From contig DAOPMC010000001.1 of NCBI GenBank assembly GCA_035392025.1, positions 1-64,000 on the forward strand: a DNA stretch of 64,000 bases. The letters are read 5' to 3'. Position 1 is the first letter of the stretch. Each line of letters begins with the position of its first letter. Source of the stretch: DAOPMC01 sp035392025. GTDB taxonomy: Bacteria > Bacillota_I > Bacilli_A > RF39 > UBA660. The notes below the pieces were generated by a model. The model was not told the origin of the DNA. It did no database searches and was given only the letters and a program-made list of their open reading frames with translations. The translations under genes and the position numbers were made by a program. This document shows positions 37,505 to 46,971 of this stretch, piece after piece.

Positions 37505-38200
37505 TCAGTTGCTTCTTTGTTTTATCACCTCATATATTAATATTCCTGCGGCAACAGAAGCATTTAGACTATTTATTTTTCCTGCCATAGGAATTGATAC
37601 AACGAAATCTGATTTTTCTTTTACTAGTCTACTTATGCCAAGACCTTCACTTCCAATTACTAAACATGTGCTCATATTATAATCACATTTAGAAAAGTCG
37701 GTGCCATCCATATCAGAAGATACTATCCAGTAATCTTTCTTTTTCAAATACTCGATAGTACTGCATAAATTAGCCACTTTAGCAATTTTTACATTCTCTA
37801 AAGCTCCAGCTGAAGTTTTCATAACAGTCCCAGTAATGTCCACACTTCTATCTTTAGGAATAATTATTCCATCAACTCCAGCAGCTTCACATGTTCTTAA
37901 AATTGCACCAAAGTTATGTGGATCTTCTAAATGATCTAGCATGACTATTAAACCATTTTCTTTAATCATATCGTCAACTTGACAGTACTCATAATCTCTT
38001 ATATCGATGATTATACCCTGATGATTCTCATTTGCAAGTTGATCTAATCTCCTTTTGTCTACATTTTCAACTGCTAATTTGTGCTTTTGTATAGCACAAA
38101 TTACATCTTTATCATTAAAATTGTCCCATAAATATATTTTTTTGACACTTTTTGGATTTTTTAATATTTCTTTCGCCACATTTTTACCTGATACTAGCAT
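37505..38200 (-). CDS. rlmB: 23S rRNA 2'-O-ribose methyltransferase, TrmH/RlmB family
   Basis: SPOUT methyltransferase using SAM through the C-terminal trefoil knot. LDHLEDPHNFGAILRTCEAAGVDGIIIP, CLVIGSEGLGISRLV and the final SIPMAGKINSLNASVAAGIL are the three signature motifs. 231 aa. Its start overlaps the end of mrnC by 7 bases, as in other Bacillota. Confidence 0.93.
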   Translation of the reverse strand: MLVSGKNVAKEILKNPKSVKKIYLWDNFNDKDVICAIQKHKLAVENVDKRRLDQLANENHQGIIIDIRDYEYCQVDDMIKENGLIVMLDHLEDPHNFGAILRTCEAAGVDGIIIPKDRSVDITGTVMKTSAGALENVKIAKVANLCSTIEYLKKKDYWIVSSDMDGTDFSKCDYNMSTCLVIGSEGLGISRLVKEKSDFVVSIPMAGKINSLNASVAAGILIYEVIKQRSN

Positions 38201-38571
38201 TTTACTTCCTCCTTTATAAAATTAAATATTTCTTCTATCCTATCTTTTTTATTTTTTAAGTATAAATAACCAAACAAAGTTTCAAACGCTGTTGCATGTT
38301 TATATGTTAAAATATCGCAAGACTTTGGTTTGGAATTTATTTTAGCATTTCTTCCTCGTTTAATTATTTCTTGTTCTTCTAACGTTAGTTTACTAATTAT
38401 CTTATTTAGGATATCTGACTGACTCTTAGCGGTTACAAATTTTAAAGACTCTTTTTGTAAAAGATTAACATTGTTTATCCCTTTTGATATTAAATAATTT
38501 CTTACCAATAATTCATATACGCCGTCTCCCAAATAAGCTAGTGCAATCGTATTAACCAAATCTGTATTCAT
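38194..38571 (-). CDS. mrnC: Mini-ribonuclease III
   Basis: RNase III catalytic domain without a dsRNA-binding domain, which matures the ends of 23S rRNA. LAYLGDGVYELLVRNYL carries the first acidic pair (about residues 13-29), and AFETLFGYLYL the second. 125 aa, normal. Its neighbour rlmB acts on the same rRNA. Confidence 0.93.
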   Translation of the reverse strand: MNTDLVNTIALAYLGDGVYELLVRNYLISKGINNVNLLQKESLKFVTAKSQSDILNKIISKLTLEEQEIIKRGRNAKINSKPKSCDILTYKHATAFETLFGYLYLKNKKDRIEEIFNFIKEEVKC

Positions 38572-38612
38572 AATTTATACCTCTAATTCATTATATCATC
38601 TATTTTGCAACT

Positions 38613-38634
38613 AAAAAAGAGACTTTTAGTCTCT
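38613..38634 (-). terminator. Terminator after the zinc peptidase gene
   Basis: Minus strand AGAGACT pairs with AGTCTCT around AAA, followed by six T. The stop region of the peptidase gene lies within the hairpin. Confidence 0.9.
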
Positions 38635-39297
38635 TCTCCCTCTTGCCATTAAAAGTAATCTTAAAATTTGTAAAATTGTTGTCAACACTGATGCTACATA
38701 AGTAAATGCTGCGGCATTTAAAACTTTTTTAGAAAATTTTTGCTCTGAATTAGTAAGTATTCCTAACTTTCCTAAGTTTTCACCCGCTATTTTAGATGCC
38801 CCAAACTCTACTGGAAGAGTTGCGATTTGAAATAGTAAGACGAAGCAAAGTAAAATTACACCAAAATATAGCATATCCAACCATCCTAAGACTAGCCCAA
38901 TAATAACAGCAATATATCCTAATTTTGATCCCAAACTTGCAAGTGGTAATATGAATGATCTAAATCTCATAGATCCATCTTTATTTTTATCTTGGATTGC
39001 ATGTCCTACCTCATGAGCTGCAACTGCGGCTGATGCAATTGATTCTCCATTATATATATCAGTCGACAATCTTACTACCTTTGTCCTAGGATCATAATGA
39101 TCTGTTAAATTACCACTAGTTTCAACTACATATATATTATTAATACCATTTGCTTTCAATATTGTTCTTGCTACTTCTCCACCATTTATTAATTTCTTGT
39201 TTTTTACTTGTTTATATTTGTTAAATATAGATTGAACATATATTTGGGCTATAAGTGTTATAACAAAACCAATAATTGCTAAATAATAATAGTACAT
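38626..39297 (-). CDS. YugP-like membrane zinc metallopeptidase
   Basis: 223 aa, Zn_peptidase_2 family. An N-terminal helix (1-24), the zinc-binding AAHEVGHAIQD motif at about residue 92, and two or three later membrane helices. The family's substrate is unknown. The gene sits 3 bases after cysS and is terminated before mrnC, so it interrupts the common cysS-mrnC order. Confidence 0.85.
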   Translation of the reverse strand: MYYYYLAIIGFVITLIAQIYVQSIFNKYKQVKNKKLINGGEVARTILKANGINNIYVVETSGNLTDHYDPRTKVVRLSTDIYNGESIASAAVAAHEVGHAIQDKNKDGSMRFRSFILPLASLGSKLGYIAVIIGLVLGWLDMLYFGVILLCFVLLFQIATLPVEFGASKIAGENLGKLGILTNSEQKFSKKVLNAAAFTYVASVLTTILQILRLLLMARGRRD

Positions 39298-39300
39298 ATA

Positions 39301-40689
39301 TTACCCTCTTTCGTATTTGGTACCTTCGTTAGTATCAATTAATTTAATTCCTTTTTGTAAAAGCTCATCTCTTATCTCATCTGCTTTTTTATAATCTTTA
39401 TTTGCTTTTGCTATGTCACGTTCTTTTATTTTGTTAAGTATCTCTTCATCTACATTAAATTCTTCTTCTTTTGTTAGATCAAGTCCTAAAACTTTATCAA
39501 AATCTTCAATAACCGTTAATTTTGTGCATTCATTTAATTCATCATCTTTTAACAAATCATATATTGTAGTAAGCATCATCGCTGTATTTAAGTCATTTGC
39601 TATGGCATTCTCAAACTTAATAAAATATTTCTTTGCTAGTGCATCATCATACTCTCCAACATTCTTATTAAGTGATAAAATTCTTTTTTTAAGTTTAAAG
39701 TATGTATTTTGTGCTATATCCAAAGACTCATATGAAAATACTAAATTATTTCTATAATGAGAGTTTAAACACATATATTTATAACTTAATGGATTATAAT
39801 CTTTAGCCTTTAATAAATCAAGTGTTAAAAAATCTCCTTTTGATTTGCTCATTTTACCTGATTTATCATTTAAATGATTAGAATGAACCCAATAATTACA
39901 CCACTTGTGTCCAAATAAAGCTTCCGATTGTGCTATTTCGTTAGTATGATGTGGAAATATATTATCAACACCACCACAGTGAATATCTAAATATTCTCCT
40001 AAATACTTAGATGCTATTATGGAACACTCTATGTGCCATCCAGGATATCCTATTCCCCAAGGAGAATTCCATTTTTGTTCTTGATCATCAAACTTTGATT
40101 TAGTAAACCAAAGCCCAAAATCAAATGGATTTTTCTTTAATTCATCTTTTGTGACACTATCTCTAACTCCAACAATCAAATCTTCTGCTTTTTTGCCCGA
40201 TAATTTGAAGTATTCATTAGCTCTCGTTATATCAAAATAAATGTTACCGCCAGATTGATATGCATATCCTTTATCAAGCAAAACTTTAATAGCTTCTATA
40301 TAATCATTAATATGATCTGTTGCTTTTTCAACTATCTCAGGCCATTTTAAATTCAAATTATTAAAATCTTCCCTAAAACATTTTGTATAAAAGGAAGCAA
40401 TCTCTTGTGCGCTCTTATGCTCTCTTTTAGCACCTTCTACCATTTTATCAAGTCCAATATCAGCATCCCCAGCATTATGCCCAACATCAGTAATGTTCAT
40501 AACTCTTTTTACTTTATATCCTAAATAGTTTAATCCTTTTTCAAATATATCTTCAAAAATATAACATCTAAGATTACCTATATGAGCATAATGATAGACT
40601 GTAGGCCCACATGTATACATTGAAACCTCCCCATCATTATGTGGAATAAACTCTTCTTCTTTTTTCGTAAGTGTATTGTATATTTCCAT
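39301..40689 (-). CDS. cysS: Cysteinyl-tRNA synthetase
   Basis: Class I synthetase. HIGH-type HIGN at residue 36, KMSKS at about 272 (KMSKSKGD), and zinc ligands in YTCGPTVY, WHIECSI and HCGGVDN..HHTNE. 462 aa. The start follows AAGGAGG. No T-box is present in the 100-base upstream gap, which holds only the terminator of the adjacent adhesin gene. Confidence 0.97.
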   Translation of the reverse strand: MEIYNTLTKKEEEFIPHNDGEVSMYTCGPTVYHYAHIGNLRCYIFEDIFEKGLNYLGYKVKRVMNITDVGHNAGDADIGLDKMVEGAKREHKSAQEIASFYTKCFREDFNNLNLKWPEIVEKATDHINDYIEAIKVLLDKGYAYQSGGNIYFDITRANEYFKLSGKKAEDLIVGVRDSVTKDELKKNPFDFGLWFTKSKFDDQEQKWNSPWGIGYPGWHIECSIIASKYLGEYLDIHCGGVDNIFPHHTNEIAQSEALFGHKWCNYWVHSNHLNDKSGKMSKSKGDFLTLDLLKAKDYNPLSYKYMCLNSHYRNNLVFSYESLDIAQNTYFKLKKRILSLNKNVGEYDDALAKKYFIKFENAIANDLNTAMMLTTIYDLLKDDELNECTKLTVIEDFDKVLGLDLTKEEEFNVDEEILNKIKERDIAKANKDYKKADEIRDELLQKGIKLIDTNEGTKYERG

Positions 40690-40745
40690 ATTGCCTCCTT
40701 AACCTAGTTATATTATATTCTAATAATATATAAAAATCAAACCAA

Positions 40746-40771
40746 GAAAAAAGATAGATTTTTCTATCTTT
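40746..40771 (-). terminator. Terminator of the large adhesin gene
   Basis: Minus strand AAAGATAGA pairs with TCTATCTTT around four A, and the T run continues for two more bases. It is 18 bases after the adhesin stop codon and before cysS. Confidence 0.85.
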
Positions 40772-40788
40772 AAAAACATAATTTATAT

Positions 40789-43188
40789 TTAATAATTTAA
40801 GTATAAATTAGTGCTGCCATCAAAATAATCTAAATTTGCATCGCACCAAGTCTGTGTAGGCTCATTACCAGCACCAAATGTTTTCGTTAAGTCTACTAGC
40901 AGAGCCCCATCGGCGTATGCTAGAAAACTTCCTTCCATCCCGTCGGACGCTGCCGATTGCCACCTGCCATGTGTCATTTCAAAATAAGTCATATCGCTAT
41001 AATCATCAGTATCAACAACCACACTCTTTTTGACCCAACCACTACTTAATTCTGTTGATGTTAGCGATGTAGGAAGATTCTGTGTGCTTGCCGTCCTTAC
41101 TTTGAATTCCAGCGTATACGTGCCAGTTGTATTTGTAACTAATTTGTGATCTATTTTATAATAATAAATATGCCCCGCCTCAAATGTATATGTTTGGTAG
41201 ATATATGAAGAATATAAATTACTAGCCATATTCGTACAAATAGAATTACTTCCAAATCTTGAATATGAAGAAGACGTTGCTGTGTAACTTCCAACAATAC
41301 TCCATCCTGTCGTACTGTCTTCAAAGCTACCATTTGTAACTATATTAGCAACCGTATATTGGATTCCATCATCCCAGGCAGTCACTCTCTGCCCAAGAGA
41401 TGTTTCGGGTCCCTCAGTGTGTATTACAGTTACATATGTACTTCCATTACTTGAAACACTTGTTACATTATTATAATACGTTCTGCCATCTGCCCAATAA
41501 TGCCATACCGCTATTTCATCTAAATTGTATGAAGATCCTAAATCGATAACTACACATTGATTACCCGTTGTGCCCTTTGCATAATTTGCACTTGTTATAT
41601 CACCGTCTGTTATATTTGATATTGGATATGTTGCATCGTTTGTTATCCCTGTTGCTGTTAGTCCTTTTGCTATATTTTCTCCTTGATATATTGCCTGAAA
41701 TTCTACCCACTGATTATATGTACTAGTGCTGTTACCGTTTATACAATTCTTAATATATCTAACATTATTTAACCTTGTGTTTAATCTAGTTGGGGATGTT
41801 GTTCCTACATATGTGATTGTTGCTTTGCCATTACCAGTATTTGATTCTGAAACCATCTCAGTATCTATAAAATATTTATTACTATAATGAATGATATCAT
41901 CCGATGCCACAGTTGATGTTGAGGAAGTTATTGCATTTGCTCCTGCATATCCACTTATGAATGACGATCCGCCAGCTGCTGAACCTACCACTGAACTTGA
42001 TACATTTCCAGAAGCGCCTCCATAATATCCACCGCCTCCGCCAGCAATATACATCCATTCAGCTGTAAAGGTTGGATAATATCCACCTATTCCAAACGAA
42101 CCATTATATCCAGTACCATCAGCGATAACACCTCCTAGAGTTTGAGTACCTCCGCCTGATGGCGTCAAGGTAGTTGAACCAAGTTGGGTAACGTTTCCAG
42201 AACCGCCGTAAAGGCCCCCAGCGATACCACCATTATTGAAATAAGTATTTCCATCGGATATATTGGCTCCTCCTCCTCCTCCAGCCACCATTATTCTTGA
42301 ATTAAGCCCTAATTCTGAATTCCACGCTAATTGATCTGACGTTGGAGTAGTTACCCCAAAATATCTTATATCTGTCGCTCCACCACCATTTGAATTAGTC
42401 GAAACAGTCGCTCCACTTCTAACTGCTAGTGTCCCTCTTCCGCCACCATTAAAACTTAGCGCATCTTTCGCACCAGTATAATTTTCGCCAATATATATGT
42501 ATAATATTTCACCAGCATCTAGAAAAATTTTACCATTGGTATATCCACCCAGACCTCCAGTTTTTGTTAAATCACCATATGTGCTATTTCCACCTTGTGC
42601 TCCCCATGCTTCTATATTATAATATCCAGTTTTTGGCACTATAAATTGATTATAACTTCCAGTATATGCATATTCTATATTTGAACTACTTGTTGATACG
42701 GCATAAGTATTAGCTCCTAGACTTGGAAATGAATAATCTGTTGGCAATGCTTCAACGCTAAATGTAACCGTCGTTGATGAATCTCCCGTATTTTTTAATA
42801 TTATTACTACTTGTTTTTCAGTTGTTGCCCCAATATTTCCTGATGCTATATCAAAATTAGTTAGATATTTAGCTGTTACTGTGCCTGTTGTTGTATATAT
42901 AGTCCTATATTTTAATTCCCATGGTGCATTGTTTTCAACATCTAGGCTTAAAACAATAGTTTCTCCTGCTGCAATCGTAAGACCGGTTGTTGCAGATGAA
43001 ATATTTGATGTTAACGTTATTGGATTAGAAGAAATTAAGATTGCAACAGCAGCGTTTTTTTGTGTCTGCACCTCTAAAATAGCATAAGAAAAACTTGAAA
43101 TTATTATTAATAATCCCAATATTATTGTCATATACATATATAAACTTTTAACTTCTTTGGTTAAAAATTTGGCAATTTTTTTCTTCAT
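40789..43188 (-). CDS. Large secreted adhesin with glycine-rich, discoidin and carbohydrate-binding-like domains
   Basis: About 799 aa. ATG 43188 is preferred but its ribosome site is weak, so GTG 43200 is possible. Order: a basic N-terminus; a hydrophobic helix (about 18-40) ending SSFSYAIL, like the SipW-type signals of the other exported proteins here; a beta domain (50-160); a glycine-rich repeat region (about 175-465) starting FIVPKTGYYNIEAWGAQGG, similar to the glycine-rich domain of ALK/LTK receptors and many gut surface proteins; a discoidin (F5/8 C) domain (about 475-605); a CBM4/9-like domain (about 615-770) starting TNGSFEDSTTGW; and a FGAGNEPT segment. No LPXTG. Likely binds glycans or mucins. 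Confidence 0.75.
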   Translation of the reverse strand: MKKKIAKFLTKEVKSLYMYMTIILGLLIIISSFSYAILEVQTQKNAAVAILISSNPITLTSNISSATTGLTIAAGETIVLSLDVENNAPWELKYRTIYTTTGTVTAKYLTNFDIASGNIGATTEKQVVIILKNTGDSSTTVTFSVEALPTDYSFPSLGANTYAVSTSSSNIEYAYTGSYNQFIVPKTGYYNIEAWGAQGGNSTYGDLTKTGGLGGYTNGKIFLDAGEILYIYIGENYTGAKDALSFNGGGRGTLAVRSGATVSTNSNGGGATDIRYFGVTTPTSDQLAWNSELGLNSRIMVAGGGGGANISDGNTYFNNGGIAGGLYGGSGNVTQLGSTTLTPSGGGTQTLGGVIADGTGYNGSFGIGGYYPTFTAEWMYIAGGGGGYYGGASGNVSSSVVGSAAGGSSFISGYAGANAITSSTSTVASDDIIHYSNKYFIDTEMVSESNTGNGKATITYVGTTSPTRLNTRLNNVRYIKNCINGNSTSTYNQWVEFQAIYQGENIAKGLTATGITNDATYPISNITDGDITSANYAKGTTGNQCVVIDLGSSYNLDEIAVWHYWADGRTYYNNVTSVSSNGSTYVTVIHTEGPETSLGQRVTAWDDGIQYTVANIVTNGSFEDSTTGWSIVGSYTATSSSYSRFGSNSICTNMASNLYSSYIYQTYTFEAGHIYYYKIDHKLVTNTTGTYTLEFKVRTASTQNLPTSLTSTELSSGWVKKSVVVDTDDYSDMTYFEMTHGRWQSAASDGMEGSFLAYADGALLVDLTKTFGAGNEPTQTWCDANLDYFDGSTNLYLNY

Positions 43189-43250
43189 ATTTATAGCCAC
43201 ACATTCTACTATTCTAAAATAATCTTATCACGATATTAACCTTTTGGCAA

Positions 43251-45494
43251 TTACTTAATCACCTTTAATTCATCAATTTTAATGTCTTTTTCTCCATCTA
43301 ATAATTTCCCAAGAATGACAGAATCAATATAGTTGTCAATTATTTTATTTATCTTTCTAGCCCCATAGATGTTATATTCTGACAATCTAATTATTTCACC
43401 AACTAGTTTATTATTAAATTTAATGTTTAATTCTTCGCCCTTATAACTGTTTATTAGTAAGTTTAAACTGTCTTTTACTATATCACTTATTATATCTTCA
43501 GTCATGTTATTAAAATATGATATATAATCCAGTCTGTTCAATATTTCAATACCTATTTTATTTTTTAAAATTTCATAATATTTTTCTTCATTAGTACTAT
43601 TAAATCCTACTTTATTAATATTATTTTTAATATTAAATGTCATAATTATTATATTATTATCAAACCTTATCTCTTCCCCTTTGGAATTTTTAATTTTGCC
43701 ATCATCAAGAATTTGCAAAAAAAGCTCTATAACATTTCTATGTGCCTTATCTATTTCATCCAAAAGTATTACTGAATGTGGTTTCTCTTTTATCTCTTCT
43801 AATATATTTTTATTATCGCTATATCCAATATATCCTGGAGGAGATCCTATTATTTTGCTAATACTGTGTGCCTCTTTATATTCGCTCATATCAATTTTAA
43901 TAAAATTATTTATGCCTAAAAATTCTTTAGTATATTCCTTAGCTAAAAATGTCTTGCCTGTTCCGGTTGAACCAGCAAATAAAATTGAAATTGGTTTGTT
44001 TTTTGTTCTAATATTTAAACATACTTTTTTACTTATATTTATAAGTTTATCTATTGTTGCTTCTTGCCCCTTGACCTTATCTAATAAATGTCTTCTAAGT
44101 TTAGTGGTATCATATATCATTTCATATACCGGGATCTTTGACTTGGCTTTTATCACATCCATTATATCTTGTTTAGTAACTTCTTTAATAGTTTTATTAT
44201 TGACCATTAAAATTTCTAAATTATTTATTTCATCTTCTATTTTTATTTCTTGCTCTTTATACATTGTTGCTTCTTGAAAATTATTATTAATAATCGCTTT
44301 GTTTTTCTTGTCTTTAACTAGGGCATGTTCTAAATTTAATTCTCTTATCTTGTTATTGTCTTCATTATTTGATAATGCTACTTTTGACGATGCCTCATCC
44401 ATAACATCTATTGCTTTGTCAGGCATTTTCCGATCATACAAAAATTTATCTGATAAGTAAATAATATCGTTAATTGTATCATTACTTATTCTTACTTGGT
44501 GGAAGTTTTCATATATTGGTTTTATTTTAAGTAAAATGTCTTTCGTTTCTTCTATAGTTGGTTCACATATATCAATTATTTGAAACCTTCTATCAAGTGC
44601 TTTATCTTCCATTATAGTTTTTTTATATTCTTCTTTAGTCGTAGCTCCGATCACTTTTATTTTGCCTCTGGCTAGTGCTGGTTTAAATATATTAGAAGCA
44701 TCTATTGCGCCCTCTGCTCCTCCAGCTCCAACTAATGTATGGATTTCATCTATGAAAATGATAATATTATTATTATTTTCTAGTTCTTTTATAATTTTGC
44801 TTACTCTATCTTCAAATTCACCTCTATACTTGGTTCCCGCTACTAAATTTGACATTGAGATCGAAATAATTTTCTTGTTCTTTAAATTTGCGCCTACCCT
44901 ATCTTCTACAATTCTTCTTGCAAGTTCTTCTACTATTGCAGTTTTCCCTACCCCTGCTTCTCCTAATAATAGTGGATTATTTTTAGTTCTTCTGCCTAAT
45001 ATTTCCATTATTCTATCTATTTCTTTTTCCCTGCCTACAACAGGATCTATTTCCTTATTTATAACCTTTTTATTCAAATCAACGCCAAAAGTTTCTACAT
45101 ATAATTTATTATGTGTTTTAGGTTTATTAAAATCACTAACAAATTCATTATATATATCATTAATTTTAATATTCATTCCCAACATAAGTCTAATAGCGAT
45201 TCCTTCTCCTTCATCAAATAATGCCAGCAAAAGATCATCAACTTCAACATAATCTTTATTTTTATCTTCACTATCACATATTGCATTATATATTATATTT
45301 TTTAGAAGAGGAGTATACAAAAAGAATTCACTTTTGATTTTTCCTAACCCAATAACTTTGATTAATTCGTTTTTAAACGTTGTATATGTAACTCCATATT
45401 TCTTAAGTTTTACTACATATTCATTGTCTTTATTCTTCAATATTGCTAGCATCAAATGCTCACTTCCAACATACGGATGGCATAATGCTTGCAT
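43251..45494 (-). CDS. clpC: ClpC-type AAA+ unfoldase, 5' end frameshifted
   Basis: Hsp100 ATPase that feeds ClpP. A partial N-domain (HPYVGSEHLMLAIL), first AAA module with Walker A GEAGVGKTA and Walker B IIFIDEIH, a short linker coil (about 390-450), second module with GSTGTGKT and LLDEIDK, and a conserved arginine-finger region. The in-frame ATG 45494 lacks a ribosome site, and the family's first 20 residues (SEEAKKILINAKKE in the same frame) lie upstream of it. The proper start ATG 45550, behind AGGAGG, is in the other frame. So the gene has a 1-base shift or needs frameshifting. If joined, the product is about 766 aa. Confidence 0.85.
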   Translation of the reverse strand: MQALCHPYVGSEHLMLAILKNKDNEYVVKLKKYGVTYTTFKNELIKVIGLGKIKSEFFLYTPLLKNIIYNAICDSEDKNKDYVEVDDLLLALFDEGEGIAIRLMLGMNIKINDIYNEFVSDFNKPKTHNKLYVETFGVDLNKKVINKEIDPVVGREKEIDRIMEILGRRTKNNPLLLGEAGVGKTAIVEELARRIVEDRVGANLKNKKIISISMSNLVAGTKYRGEFEDRVSKIIKELENNNNIIIFIDEIHTLVGAGGAEGAIDASNIFKPALARGKIKVIGATTKEEYKKTIMEDKALDRRFQIIDICEPTIEETKDILLKIKPIYENFHQVRISNDTINDIIYLSDKFLYDRKMPDKAIDVMDEASSKVALSNNEDNNKIRELNLEHALVKDKKNKAIINNNFQEATMYKEQEIKIEDEINNLEILMVNNKTIKEVTKQDIMDVIKAKSKIPVYEMIYDTTKLRRHLLDKVKGQEATIDKLINISKKVCLNIRTKNKPISILFAGSTGTGKTFLAKEYTKEFLGINNFIKIDMSEYKEAHSISKIIGSPPGYIGYSDNKNILEEIKEKPHSVILLDEIDKAHRNVIELFLQILDDGKIKNSKGEEIRFDNNIIIMTFNIKNNINKVGFNSTNEEKYYEILKNKIGIEILNRLDYISYFNNMTEDIISDIVKDSLNLLINSYKGEELNIKFNNKLVGEIIRLSEYNIYGARKINKIIDNYIDSVILGKLLDGEKDIKIDELKVIK

Positions 45495-45535
45495 TTCTTT
45501 TTTGGCATTAATTAGAATCTTTTTTGCTTCTTCAC

Positions 45536-45550
45536 TAAATTTCTAAACAT
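45536..45550 (-). other. Frameshift at the 5' end of clpC, with in-phase A AAT TTA
   Basis: From ATG 45550 the frame reads ATG TTT AGA AAT TTA GTG and stops after 12 codons. A -1 shift at A AAT TTA (45542-45536) gives MFRNL followed by SEEAKKILINAKK, a normal ClpC N-terminus. One extra A would give the same result with MFRKF. Either a real deletion, an assembly error, or recoding. Confidence 0.7.
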
Positions 45551-45669
45551 AAACTAATTCCTCCTATTATATAGTTTATGTTTATTATGAGTTTTTTATA
45601 GAATATTGATTCAACAAAAAAAGAGTTTTTAAATGAACTTGTCAACAAAAAGTGGACACTAAAAAAATA

Positions 45670-46491
45670 TTATTTAAACCCTAGTTGAGTTCTATACTCG
45701 ACTGGGGTTTTATAATTTAATGCAAAACTTGGGCGATAATTGTTATTATCCCAAACAATATTATCAATAAATTCCTGAACTGTGTTATAATTATTCTTGT
45801 CAAAATCAATATGCATTTCTTTCTTCATCCAGCCATTTTTTGATTCGATGACTGGATTATCAGTAGGAGTTCCAGCTCGCGACATAGACCTGGTTATTTT
45901 ATAAGAATTAAATATATTGTTGAATGACACTGAGGAATATACGGCTCCTTGATCTGTGTGGACAATAGTCTCAAGGTTTTCATATCCTCTTTTTATTTTA
46001 CTATCTAGCATATTATTTAATGATTTCTTATGATTTAAAATGCCGTTTCCATGCATTGATTCTCTTACGTCATAACCAACAATTTCATTATTAAAAACAT
46101 CCAAATAAAAAGTCCAATCGTATGGTTTACCCTTAAAACCTATTGTTGTTGTATCAGATACAATTATTTCGAATGGCCTTGACGTAGACCAATTACCTAA
46201 AATTATATTCTTAAATTTAATGGATTCATCTCCTGCAGGTTTATATTTATAATGTTTAGCTTTTGATTTTATTTTTAATATTTTACATAATTTATGAACT
46301 AAATTGTTTGATACATACCATCCTGTTTCCCTTCTTATTATTGCATTAATTCTTTTATAACCATAACTAGGTTTCCTCTTATGAATTTCTTTTATTAATT
46401 CTCCTAAATCTTTTCTGTTAATTTCATAATTGTTTAATATATCTTTATTCTTCATCCATTTATAATATCCTGATCTTGAAACTTTTAACAT
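45670..46491 (-). CDS. IS3-family transposase OrfB (DDE integrase domain)
   Basis: 273 aa from an internal ATG; in reality made as an OrfAB fusion. HTH_21-like KRKPSYGYKRINAIIRRETG, then the DDE core: Asp in IVSDTTTIGF, Asp in VHTDQGAVYSS and Glu in PVIESKNGWMKKE, all intact. The frame is open upstream through the end of OrfA (EVTQIKYEIIELLSKEY), -1 relative to OrfA. It looks intact and so possibly active. Confidence 0.9.
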   Translation of the reverse strand: MLKVSRSGYYKWMKNKDILNNYEINRKDLGELIKEIHKRKPSYGYKRINAIIRRETGWYVSNNLVHKLCKILKIKSKAKHYKYKPAGDESIKFKNIILGNWSTSRPFEIIVSDTTTIGFKGKPYDWTFYLDVFNNEIVGYDVRESMHGNGILNHKKSLNNMLDSKIKRGYENLETIVHTDQGAVYSSVSFNNIFNSYKITRSMSRAGTPTDNPVIESKNGWMKKEMHIDFDKNNYNTVQEFIDNIVWDNNNYRPSFALNYKTPVEYRTQLGFK

Positions 46492-46556
46492 TATACATAA
46501 AGATTTAATATTATACTCTTTACTTAGTAATTCAATTATTTCATACTTTATCTGTG

Positions 46557-46904
46557 TTACTTCATGAATTTTACAATTGAACCATCTCCTTTCGTTAGGT
46601 ATCCTTTTTTTAATAATTCATTTTCGATTCTTAATTTCATATTTTCATATTCTAATTGTTCTTCCTTCGTTAACTCTTTTTTTCTAGAATATTTCATCAA
46701 AGGATTACCAGGCTTAGTTTTATTTTTTAAGCCTTCAATGCCAGATTCATTATACTTTTTTACCCAATTGAAAATTAATCCAATATTAATGCCTGTTTCT
46801 CTAGAAACCTGTGATTGACTCTTTTCATTATTAATAATTGGTTTAATTATTTCATACTTTTCGTTTTCCGTTCTAATCATTTGTTTTTGACCTTTTTTAG
46901 CCAT
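46557..46904 (-). CDS. IS3-family transposase OrfA (helix-turn-helix)
   Basis: 115 aa. Helix-turn-helix with SQSQVSRETGINIGLIFNWVKKYNESG, then a leucine-zipper-like helix (EEQLEYENMKLRIENELLKK). It binds the terminal repeats and supplies the N-terminal part of OrfAB. Start behind AGGAGATG. Confidence 0.9.
   Translation of the reverse strand: MAKKGQKQMIRTENEKYEIIKPIINNEKSQSQVSRETGINIGLIFNWVKKYNESGIEGLKNKTKPGNPLMKYSRKKELTKEEQLEYENMKLRIENELLKKGYLTKGDGSIVKFMK
46605..46611 (-). other. Probable -1 frameshift site of the IS transposase
   Basis: A run of seven A on the minus strand, read TTA AAA AAA GGA in OrfA. A -1 shift here enters the OrfB frame, which stays open from this point to the end of OrfB. 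Confidence 0.7.
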
Positions 46905-46937
46905 TTCATCATCTCCTTTATTAAATTATATCAAATA

Positions 46938-46971
46938 AAAAGTGGAAACACTTTTTTGTGTGTCCACTTTT
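46938..46971. repeat. Right-end hairpin of the IS
   Basis: The terminal repeat (46958-46971) is preceded inside the element by an inverted copy AAAAGTGGAAACAC (46938-46951) matching 13 of 14 bases, so this end forms a hairpin. Read on the minus strand a T run follows it, so it may act as a terminator shielding the element from transcription of the adjacent transporter gene. Confidence 0.6.

Noticed and set aside
42000..42300. Glycine-codon-rich repeats in the adhesin as a DNA-level repeat array
   Set aside because: The repeats are short GGN-type codon runs within a protein domain and are not conserved as DNA units.
43681..45252. Long plus-strand frames opposite the clpC gene
   Set aside because: They are antisense shadows of a conserved AAA+ gene, have hydrophobic nonsense composition and no ribosome sites.
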